Below, one piece after another: positions 50,592 through 59,489 of a DNA stretch of 64,000 nt. Under the pieces are notes generated by a model. The model saw only the letters and a program-made list of their open reading frames with translations, ran no database searches and had not been told where the DNA came from. How positions within the stretch are numbered: position 1 is the stretch's first letter; each line of letters opens with the position of its first letter. The DNA lies in assembly GCF_000327385.1 (NCBI RefSeq), contig NW_008709027.1, positions 2,219,952-2,283,951 of the forward strand. The letters run 5' to 3'. The translations under genes were made by a program, and so were the position numbers. This DNA is from Lottia gigantea. Lineage: Eukaryota > Mollusca > Gastropoda > Lottiidae.

Positions 50592-50916
50592 ACTACATAC
50601 TACAGTTAAACACTATCAATATCTGTACCATTACTGACATCTACTACAAACTACAGTCAAACACTATCAATATCTGTATCATTACTGACCTTGACTACAT
50701 ACTACAGTTAAACACAGTCAATACCTGAATTATTACTGACCGTGACTACATACTACAGTCAAACAGTATCAATATATGTATCATTACTGACCTCCACTAC
50801 ATACTACAGTGAAACAAAATTAATAACTGTATTATTACTGACCTAAACTACATACTTCAATCATTCACTATCAATATCTGTATCATTACCGACCTCATAC
50901 TTCTGTTAAACAGTAT
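50592..50916 (+). repeat. 51-bp minisatellite, about 6 units
   Basis: Diverged tandem units of about 51 bp based on 'actacatactacagttaaac' and 'tatctgtatcattactgacc', within the 2.54-kb element. Confidence 0.9.
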
Positions 50917-51866
50917 TTTCATAGGATGGTGCTAGGTTCTCGAGTATTCATAAGCTACAGACTGAACGCATTTCGAAAGACAAGAGCAATGCCTCATAAC
51001 AATCAACACATTTTAAATTTATAATTTTATAGATTTTTCATTCATAATAATCACTTCTATAATACTCTACTAATCAAGTAAGCAATTAGATGCTCAGTAG
51101 GATTAGGCTTTGTTGTTTTCCTTTCACCAATGGTTCAAATATAGGAACAGTTAACAGTTGTCTACAAATCCTACGCATATCATCAGCCGCATTGGGTCTA
51201 TTTCTATCTTTAGTTTTGATGACTAAAATGTTGAGGTTCGCTTGGGTTCGTCGTGTTGAAGGGCACCAGAAATCCTGAAACTCTATAATTCTTCTCCTAC
51301 AATAGCCTGGGAACCAGGAATATACAGTATTATAGCTTGGAAATTAAAAATTCAATAAAAGTCTGTCAAAAGCATCGCTGTAAAATGTATATATAAACGA
51401 AATGCAGACTAATAGACAGCTGGAAATGCACGCAATACCGAAGTATGATCATAAACACGCATTCCTTATGGTTCACATCACATAGCAATTGCAGAAATTT
51501 TTAGACTGTGAAATTTAGCGTCCAAAATGCCCCAAAACCATAGTCACCGATATTAAATATGGCGGATAATTTTCTTCGCTAGAGATATTAAAATGCTTAT
51601 TTTAGTGTGTTAACAATGTGAAATGTTCACAATATTTATATTTTTGAAACCTAAATAGTGTGATTTTTTAAAATGTTAAAAAAAATTGGATGAAATCCAC
51701 CAATTAAAAAAAAACGTGGTAAAATTTAGTTACCACGTTTTGTCTCCATAGACTAACATGGTGACATTGGCCTAATTTAACAAGTTACCACGCCGTGGTA
51801 AATAGCTGTAGGGCTACTTCTGACTATTTATCACGCTTACCACGCCAGTGGTAAATAGCCACTGCC

Positions 51867-51935
51867 GAAAAACACCACGTCACGACCAGTACTTGCATCT
51901 CCGAAACCGCTTTCTGACGGCGACTTAATCCTCGT
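51867..51935 (+). pseudogene. Tc1-type transposase, linker and second DNA-binding part
   Basis: The frame reads KTPRHDQYLHLRNRFLTAT, matching the 'T.R.DR.L...LR.RFLTAT' region that follows GRP in Tc1-like transposases. It ends in a stop at 51936, then diverged sequence up to the MITE at 51989. Confidence 0.85.
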
Positions 51936-51988
51936 CTTCTGTTTTTTTTTTGTTAGTCCAGGTTACTCAGAGGTCAAGGAATCAGGGC

Positions 51989-52332
51989 TTAAAAATGGGT
52001 TTCCCTATTTTTAGTGTCAAATTAAGCAAACTATTTGATTAATTGGTGTTTCTTAAGAATTACCATGTATTCTTAATCATATCATTTTGTTCTTGTTGCA
52101 TATAATTAAGAGTTTTAACCAATCATAATTAATGTATATACAGTCTGGATAACTAAAAAAAGACTTTTTGACCTTTCTTGATTGGTCACTCATTGCAATT
52201 ATGCTGGTAATTCCCGCCTAATTTAGCTAATTATGAATTAATTATGGACATGTGAGAACACACCTACTTTCTATTCATATAAGTATTAGCAATTTCATTT
52301 TCAAAAATGAAAATAAGGGAACCCATCTTTAA
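51989..52332. mobile_element. TTAA-flanked MITE, copy 2
   Basis: TTAA at 51989-51992 and 52329-52332 flank a 336-bp body with imperfect inverted ends 'aaatgggtttccc' and 'gggaacccatct'. TTAA target duplications with purine-starting ends fit Kolobok or piggyBac-type elements. It sits inside the Tc1 transposase, just before its RPFRRQLLTAQHRR part. Homologous copy at 7234-7607. Non-coding. Confidence 0.8.
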
Positions 52333-52850
52333 AGACCGTTCAGAAGACAGCTATTGACAGCCCAACATCGTCGTTTGTGATTGAGATGGGCCCGCACTGT
52401 ACATGGCAACGACGTGGTAGAGGGTCTTCTTCATTAATGGAAGTCGGTACCGTTTGTTCAGAGTTGATGGCAGAGAGTTTATCGTTGGGGATGTGAACGG
52501 ACGGCGCCAGATTGCCTTCAAGAGGTGGTACCATATGTTGTGGGGAGGTATTTGTGGATACTCCACTGGTTACCGTTGACGGCAAGTTGACAGCTCAGCG
52601 TTACGCCGATGAAATTCTTCGTCCGACAGTGTTACCATTTCTCCAGCAACAGCCACATGGTACCATTTATCAGCATGACAACACCAGACCCTATATAGCC
52701 AGAATCGTAACCGAGTTCCGTGAAGCCAACAATATCGACGTTTCGCCGTGGCCTGTATGTTCTCCCGACATGTTCCCCTAGAACACTGGATCCTCGTGTT
52801 CGACAGCGACATACCCCCATGCAATTTGTGGTGCTGGTACTGACTTATCA
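52333..52850 (+). pseudogene. Tc1-type transposase, catalytic part
   Basis: Pieces in shifting frames: RPFRRQLLTAQHRR; 'RVFFINGSRYRLFRVDGR' where the family has FTDESRF (first catalytic D changed); then 52560-52781 reads TPLVTVDGKLTAQRYADEIL, RPTVLPFLQQQPHG, 'YQHDNTRPYIAR' (second D kept) and 'SPWPVCSPDMFP'. The expected E follows in another frame (PLEHW). Several stops and frameshifts make it inactive. Minus-strand ORFs over it are shadows. Confidence 0.9.
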
Positions 52851-52995
52851 ATCTGTTTAAAACATTTCAATCATTTGTATTGTTTTTTAATAAAGGGTTT
52901 TGCAAACCTAGGTACAGTTTCTTTTGGCCTTCAGTATATTTCACTAGTTCTTTTATATCAAATCAATTAAACTAAAATTCGATTCAAATAAAAAA

Positions 52996-53507
52996 GATAG
53001 CTTGCCAGGCAAGGTAACATACGCCCACTGTCAGAAATGATTAAACAGTCTTTAGTGACTACAGGGTTGCACAATATAGCTAATAGAGAAAAACGTCAGG
53101 TCAGACACGATATTTCGGTGAAAAATTATCCGATCATCATGAAAATCGATAGATCATCATGCAAATCAATAGGGATCATCTTCATAACGACATAGACATA
53201 CAAAATAAAAATCAAAAGAATCTGTAAAGAATTGTAGCCTGTAGAGTGAGCACGAGTTGCACAATATAGCTAATAGAGTAAAACGTCAAGTCAGACACGA
53301 TATTTCGGTGAAAAATTATCCGATCATCACGAAAATCAATAGGGATCATCTTCATAATGACATTGACACACAAAATAAAAATCAAAAGAATCCATAAAGA
53401 ACTGTAGCCTGTAGAGTGAGCACGAGCCAAATATGAACGGACGGACGGACCGACGGACCGACGGGGTGATTACAATATACGCCCATCTTACGTGTGGGCG
53501 TATAAAA
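52996..53507 (+). repeat. Satellite-carrying repeat element, about two units
   Basis: Complete head 'agatagcttgccaggcaagg' with 'tacgcccactgtcagaaatga', two ~180-bp units nearly identical to those at 38418-39185, a GGAC/CGAC tract and the hairpin 'atacgccca...tgggcgtat' (53477-53503). It is the best-preserved short copy of the family here. Low divergence from the 38-kb copy suggests recent activity. Confidence 0.92.
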
Positions 53508-54145
53508 AGCATTTCCCTCTTGATATTTTAATGTCTATGGGATTTGAAACCAACATGTTGAATCCTTATATAACTAAATTGTGCAAAAGAGGCCCTGGTT
53601 TTGCAACTATTTCGGTACAATGGAAAAACCTTAAATTACTTTTTGAAATTTAATCATTTATTAACATGGTAACAATGGTATTTGAACAATCGGGTCAATC
53701 TATGAATTTGTTCATCTTATTTACCGCGTATAATATCAGAAGCATTTGGGTCTACCTTGTGGGTTTATTGGGACATTTAAAACAAATCTAAATTTGACGA
53801 AGTTTGATCTGGTAATAAAACTGAATGTAATAAAACTGATGGCACTAGAAGGCCTCATAATTGGTACGTTCTAAGTTAAATTTGTTTTATGCCTATCTCT
53901 GTCAATGGTATCACAGATGATAACTGCAATTGATCAATCTTATTGCAATCACACAATACGTATAAACCAATTATATTATTCGATGTAAAATTTTAAGATC
54001 AGCCAGTGGTTTTAAATAGAACACTGTACACGGGAGGAGGAGTTGTAAAAAAAGGAAATTGTAACAATTTTCCACAATATCAATAAATAATCACTTCATC
54101 TTTAATATCTGAAATCTTTTTATCAACTGAACTGATGGCTTGAAG
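53508..54145. other. Intergenic, possible 3' region of the minus-strand ORF
   Basis: No ORF. A minus-strand AATAAA (complement near 53763-53768) could serve the ORF at 54146-54424, but this is weak. Confidence 0.4.
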
Positions 54146-54424
54146 TCACCACTGTGATGCAGGCTCTACTACCTTTCGTACTAAAGGACTGAAACGATTG
54201 GCATCTAACAGCAAAATTATTAAAAGGATTAAAATTCCTGTTAGAATTTTTATACGGTTCAAAACGACGTTAGATTTCTCGTTCATCTTCTTAGCAGCTC
54301 TGTTTTTTTTTTTTTTTTTTTCTCTACTGGTACGCTTATCTTCCTCGGAATCGTCTGCTAACTCATTCACAGTATACTGTCTGACTGTATCCGAACCTTC
54401 TTCGGACGAATTTGTCATTTTCAT
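54146..54424 (-). CDS. Small single-pass membrane protein, 92 aa, unrecognised
   Basis: MKMTNSSEEGSDTVRQYTV opens an acidic N-terminal third. Residues about 30-50 are strongly basic (REKKKKKNRAAKKMNEK); the lysine run is encoded by a 19-T tract on the plus strand. A clear membrane helix follows (about residues 60-75, ILTGILILLIILLL), then a short tail DANRFSPLVRKVVEPASQW. The positive-inside rule predicts a cytoplasmic N-terminus. The composition is protein-like, unlike the repeat ORFs around it, and the ATG is natural. No homologue comes to mind. It may be a host small membrane protein or an accessory ORF of an unrecognised element; the 42-aa ORF at 54580-54708 lies 155 bp upstream in the same direction. 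Confidence 0.5.
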   Translation of the reverse strand: MKMTNSSEEGSDTVRQYTVNELADDSEEDKRTSREKKKKKNRAAKKMNEKSNVVLNRIKILTGILILLIILLLDANRFSPLVRKVVEPASQW

Positions 54425-54579
54425 AAACTTTTACTATTGAATTTTACTAGTACTGTTCTGACAAATGCTCATCACTTTCTAAGAATTCCCTTTTTCAACA
54501 CAAGCAATAATTTCAACAAAATTCACTAATAATTCAGAATTAAAATTTTGTTACCAGATCTTTTCCAACTAAAATCATT

Positions 54580-54708
54580 TTATCTTTCCGATTTCTTTGC
54601 TAAATCATCCTTTAAAGCACCCAATTCGACATTTACTTGGGACATAATATAATTATTGGCTTCAACCCTATCCAGTATCTTATTCAGTTTTTCTTCGATG
54701 GAAGACAT
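54580..54708 (-). CDS. 42-aa coiled-coil-like peptide ORF
   Basis: ATG at 54708 opens MSSIEEKLNKILDRVEANNY, continues IMSQVNVELGALKDDLAKKS and ends in ER and a stop. It has heptad-like spacing of I/L/V and high charge, typical of a short coiled coil such as the N-terminus of transposon ORF1 proteins or a small oligomerisation peptide. No splice donor is evident at the end. It may be a real short ORF or the remains of a longer one. Same strand as the membrane-protein ORF at 54146-54424. Confidence 0.4.
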   Translation of the reverse strand: MSSIEEKLNKILDRVEANNYIMSQVNVELGALKDDLAKKSER

Positions 54709-55110
54709 AATTAATTACAAATGTTTGTCTTAGCGAAGGAATTAACAAACAAACATGTAACCCGTTATACTGAACATGATTAAAAACTGATCACTTTGAT
54801 CACTCTGAATTTGTTCACATGACAAAGAAAATACTTCACTCTTAATTCGTTCAACTCAAACAGAGTAAAATATGTGATGAATTGAAATTAATCTTTTATC
54901 TCATTTGGCTTTTAAATAATTTGAAAAATTCAATTGACCATTTGCTTACTTCTCACATTTCTCCCGCCTTCGTCCCTTATTTACTTTTCTTGTATTTATT
55001 ATCATCCGTATTTATTTTTATCATTTGTGCATATTCATTATTAAATCCGTAATTTTTATTAATTTTTTACACGTAATTTCACGCTGCTGCGAGATAACGG
55101 TTACCTGTGA

Positions 55111-55138
55111 TCTCGCGAGATTTATTTGCTATATAAAC
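55111..55138 (+). promoter_or_regulatory. Candidate promoter: TCTCGCGAGA plus TATA box
   Basis: The perfect palindrome 'tctcgcgaga' (55111-55120), a known CGCG promoter element in animals, is followed 10 bp later by 'tatataaa'. Transcription would start near 55160, close to where the LINE relic begins (55166). No host exon follows. Confidence 0.4.
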
Positions 55139-55165
55139 ACAAGCAGACGAATGATTCTTCAGGTC

Positions 55166-56505
55166 ACTGGTTCGTTCAGTTATTGATTATGGTTGTATTG
55201 CCTATGGTAAAGCAAGTGATACTCAACTGAAAAACCTCGACGTTCTACACATGAAAGCTACATGTATACGTATTGCCACAAGGGCCGTCGTAGGTACGAA
55301 GAATGAGGCGCTACTTCAGGAGGTGGGAGAGAAATCCCTTTCTCTTCGGAGAGAGGAACTATCAAATTCTGGGGGAAACTTCAGTATTTGTCCGAAAGCT
55401 GTCCAATGTATTCCAGCATCAGAAGATTTACTCGAGTAACCAGAAGAATCGGAGTATTTCTTACGGGTAAGCGGTCACTGATCTATTGAGAGAGCATCAG
55501 CTCGATCAAGTAACGATCCGTGAACGACGCATATCGGTTACTCCGTTTTGGAAGGTCACCAACCCGACAGTCAACACCCGGACAGCTGATCCAGAGTACC
55601 AACAAGCACGAGAACCCAGTGGGAGCAAAAGCTCGCGCTCTTGATCTCAATGATTCCGTGTACGCCGACCATTTGAAGATCTACACCGATGGTCCCAAGG
55701 GTAGCTAGTACCGCAACAGGTTACAGCTTGTGCATCCCAGCAAAAGGCATCCGCATTAGTAAAAGGATCCCCCCGCATTGTTCAGTGTTCACAGCAGAAC
55801 TTCTTGCCATTAGGGACGCGGTAGCATGGCTATCCGTCAATCACACGGAGCATGCCGCGATTCTATCCGACTCGCTGAGCAGCCTCCAATCTATTTTTCT
55901 CACCTCTTCTAATTTTAGATCAGAAGTTATTGCCGAAATAAGAAAAATGATCCACAACTACCAAACCAACAACGACCACAAGGTTGAATTAGTATGGGTT
56001 CCATCGGACGTCTCCATTCCTGACAGTGATCAAGCAGACCGTTGTGCCAAGGAAAGTCTGAGTCTGGAGGATATCGACCCTGTAGAAAAACTCCTATTCG
56101 GAATTCTGCAGTATCGTATCTTCTAGGATCAACCAGAAATGGGCCGACATGTTACGGAACCTCGACACTGCAAGATACCAGATTGATCCGAAGATACCAA
56201 ATCAAACCAAACCATCCATCTGTAGCCATCTGCAAAGTGGCAACCAGACTCCGGACCAACAATGTACTACGAGACCATCAGTTCAACGCCATTGATAAAT
56301 GTCGCTGTGGCCACGTTGCCACAAGGTCGCATGTCCTCATTCAATGCACTGAACAGAAACCCGCTCGTAAGCCACTGACAGAGTACCTGGAAACCAAAGG
56401 CGTACCACTCACTATACGGAATGTTTTGGCTCCACCCACGGATCACTGGTATACGATAATGGAACTAATCTTCCATTTTATAACCAAATCTGTCTTGAAC
56501 AGATA
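55166..56505 (+). pseudogene. LINE relic: reverse transcriptase thumb plus RNase H (I/jockey-type group)
   Basis: It starts in the C-terminal reverse transcriptase region (LVRSVIDYGCIAYGKAS, 'LKNLDVLHMKATCIRIATRA', 'SLSLRREEL'). An RNase H domain follows: 'LKIYTDG' (first D), 'SVFTAELLAI' (E), 'AAILSDSLSSLQSI' (D) and 'ADRCAKESL' (last D), so the four acidic residues are present. 'VWVPSDVSIP' has D where the family has H (usually PSHVGIPGNE). The C-terminal part (NVLRDHQFNAIDKCRCGH, ending ITKSVLNR and a stop) is also family-like. The reading frame changes at about 55700 and 56110 and stops occur near 55437 and 55482, so it is dead. The 5' part is missing. Confidence 0.9.
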
Positions 56506-57480
56506 GGCTAAGTTTTTATACTCAAAGTTTCTTAACACTTTTAATTATATCCAATCAATTTAGCATTTTTCATTGCAGAAACATCAGAGAACATCTTTCC
56601 CTCTTATGTTGAAAGCTTTTCCCCCTTTTATTTTTTTCTTCTCTCTTTTCTCACTTTCTGTTTTTTCTTTTTTTCTTTTTTTTTAGATCCTCTAGTTTTC
56701 CAACAGATAACAGATAATCTAACCAAACCAACGACTACCATTCGACTACCAATCAACAAGAAAAACCGTGATCAGAACGAGTTTGGAAGAATGAAGGAGA
56801 TCGAGTAACTCTCGCCACACCATCCAGGGCCGAGTTTCACCGCCATGTCATTCGACCCGACCAGATCTAACGAAGAATCAACAACCAAACCAACAACACA
56901 GAATCATCCAATTTGAACCAATCCAACTACCAACTACTACGACTACCAACAACTACCTAGTTTGCGATATCAGCATCCTCTGGAATCGAACGTTAACTTG
57001 TCGTCTACCTACCTACCTAATGACTCTTCAGAAAGAAAGATAGTGTGCTTTCAGCGGGTTAGTAATCTTTCTCTATGAGCTATACCCCGAAGGTCCCTTG
57101 TGACCAGATTTATCGGCGGTACCTCATTACCCAATTTTTATCGGGCGGTCCTTTGTGATTATTGTTACCGGTGTTGATTCTTTTATTCGGCATTTTCTTT
57201 GTGATTTGTGTTGTTCCAGTATAGTTTAGTGCTTGTGTGGTATTTTTAACGTGTGTGCCACCCCAAATATTTTGGGCTATTGTGTATTGTTTTTATCATA
57301 TGTGATTGTGATTTTGTGCCACTTTGTGAATAGGACAGCGCTCTGGTTCGTGGTTCCTATTTTAGACCAATTCAATTTGTGTATAGGACTGTGCTATGTG
57401 ATTCATGTTACCCAATTTGTGTCTCGTAGCAGCGCCCATTTATTTTTTTTAACACCATTTTCATAGAGTGTGTTGTTGTA
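56506..57480 (+). repeat. 3' region of the LINE relic with a dispersed segment
   Basis: It begins with an AT-rich UTR and a long pyrimidine tract (56600-56690). At 56815-56960 the sequence matches 35475-35620. Further on are short acidic-looking repeats ('cctacctacctac') and a T-rich region (57150-57450) with no supported gene. Where the LINE ends is not clear. Confidence 0.5.
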
Positions 57481-58930
57481 TTTGAATATAGATAATTGAT
57501 ATTTTTATATATAAAGTTTTAAAACACTCGTTTCTTTGATTGAGTAAACTGAGATATTGGTTCCAGTGTGTTCTTGGCAGTAGAACAACATCACCCCATT
57601 TTGTACATTCAAGTCTTTGGGGGTTCTCAAAACTGGGATAGATTATAGTCACTTTTGAGCTGACACTCGCTCCCGTTAACGGAGAGATTTTTGCGTGATT
57701 CTGGTGCTGTGTAGCAAAACCCCAACCTCAGATTAATAAATCCAGGTACACGCTACAAATACAATAAAATTCCCTTAAACTTGAAATTCGTTCTCTCCTG
57801 GTTTTTATTTACGGTATTATCGCATGATCTATGTAACGATTACAAAATTACAACTTCAATTTATAACTTACCATCAAATCTATGTTGACATTACTACATT
57901 TACCTAATCAAATAAGGGAATTTTTTCCAAAAGAATGAAACTTATAAATGTCTTATTGTTGCATGTGTATTGGTAAAACAAAACTCTAAATTTCGCCTTT
58001 TATCTTGATATTTTTCCGAGGGTTGTTTTTGATACTATGATTATCTACTGCATTGTCCAATTATTATTGTCTCACAAATGGTTCCAATGAACATTAAAAT
58101 TGGTTAAATGAATCAACCATTTAAATTCAATACTGCTATCAGTTCAAAAGTCACAAAGTCTTTTAAATAATCAAAATCAGCTCAGAGATATATAATTATG
58201 ATAATTACATATGTCGCTGATGACCAACCTAATACCATACTGTCTTCAAGCAAATTATATATATATCATTCTCGAATATATGAATTAAAATTTTAGACGA
58301 TAGAGTACAAATGTCTGTTAATATAAGATTAAATTCCAATAAATATACGAATATTTGTCAGAAATGAAATGGGTTGAAATCATCTTATACGCAACTCAGA
58401 CAAAGATGATGCAGATTAACATTGAAACTTATTTGACTGTATAAAATGAAAAGGAACTATTGAGCGATATTTCATTAAAACTTTGGTATTAAACATTGAC
58501 TTGATACAATACAATATATCTGTGCCTAAGTTTATAGCTATAGATATATCGACATGTCCCTAAAGGTTTCTCTTGTAGTCAAACTCATCTTGTTATACAA
58601 TAAAATAAGCTATCAATGGTAGGTGCAAGTCATTTAGTTTTATGCTTTTCAATTAAAACCCAACAGAGAAAGCCATACAATTAGTACAAGTTCAAGTACA
58701 GTACGACTCTTGCTATATTATATTGTTTTATTTTGTGTGTAACATTGAGCCGAAATGGCGGATATGACGCCAAGAAGGGTATGAGTACCCTTCTGGACAC
58801 CTTGTGCCACTTCCATTATGAAATGCTTCTCATTTCTGAGTGATAAATAAAATATAAAAAATGTTCAGTCTCGTCACTAGATTTCGGATTTTACTTTCAT
58901 ATCTTTGTGTATATTGAGCAACAATAGCCG
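57481..58930. other. AT-rich intergenic DNA
   Basis: No gene seen. 58753-58850 is repeated in diverged form at 59491-59575 ('aaatggcggat', 'ctggacacctt', 'cattatgaa'). Confidence 0.5.
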
Positions 58931-59489
58931 TGTTCACACTGGCGTTTTAAAACGGATTCAATGACACTGAAACCGCTTTGAACCGATCTCAAACTGATCT
59001 AACGAAACCCTTTTCTAACCGATTTCAACAGATGCGGGTTATCCATCGCCCTTTCCAACAGCTTATCACGATACAAACACATGTCAGGCATTCACAGCAG
59101 CTCTTTAAAGCTCGTTCTGTTCTACCCAATTGGGAAATAATTGGGGGATGGTTTGGTCGGGGCCAGAGCGAATCAATTTGCTACAGATATATATGTCGGA
59201 TTCTCAACATCCGTCTACGCCAATTCTGTCGAATTCTTCGAAAGAGCACCGCCGTAAGAAGTAGAAGATGAATTTTACCTTTGTTTTCGTTTGGCATCTG
59301 TTGATCATGTTGTTTCGTAGGCGCATCGACCTCGGAATACGACCTTCACATTTTGTGAGGAGTTTAAGGGATAGGTTGTTAGTATGACGCATTTTGTATC
59401 GCATCGAAAAGCTTCAGAGAGTTAGTGTGACGCAACCAAATTGAATGCGCTATAACGAAATCGGTTTAATATCGCTTTCAGTGTGAGCA
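58931..59489. mobile_element. 560-bp MITE-like element with TGTTCACACTG ends
   Basis: The left end 'tgttcacactggcgtttt' and the complement of the right end 'tgctcacactgaaagcg' form an imperfect inverted repeat of about 35 bp, both continuing to 'aaac-gatt'. No transposase. Diverged direct repeats (58753-58850 and 59491-59575) lie on either side. The superfamily is not clear. Confidence 0.6.

Larger units (their letters stand above)
49325..51866. mobile_element. 2.54-kb unclassified DNA element with ACCACG palindromes
   Basis: It is flanked by 'gaaaaac' at 49318-49324 and 51867-51873, a 7-bp target duplication (7 of 8 if extended by one base). Both ends carry palindromic ACCACG/CGTGGT blocks. 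The left 'ctatttaccacggcgtgg' (49350-49372) is matched in inverse at 51783-51808, with further copies at 51714-51742 and 51838-51855. No transposase ORF is visible. The short ORFs (49438-49803, 51090-51278) have no signature. Inside lie a small hAT MITE and a 51-bp minisatellite. The class is open; hAT-like or P-like by duplication length. Confidence 0.75.
48925..52936 (+). mobile_element. Tc1/mariner-type transposon split by two insertions
   Basis: Degenerate inverted ends: left 'actcaaggccaaaataaact' (48926-48945); right is the complement of 'actgaaggccaaaagaaact' (ending about 52936). Transposase pieces in the same orientation lie at 49137-49324, 51867-51935 and 52333-52850. A 2.54-kb element (49325-51866) and a 0.34-kb MITE (51989-52332) interrupt them. 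Without these the element would be about 1.1 kb, the normal size for the family. Confidence 0.85.

Noticed and set aside
52340-52851. Minus-strand ORFs of 62-93 residues
   Set aside because: They are shadows of the Tc1 transposase, which is recognisable on the plus strand.
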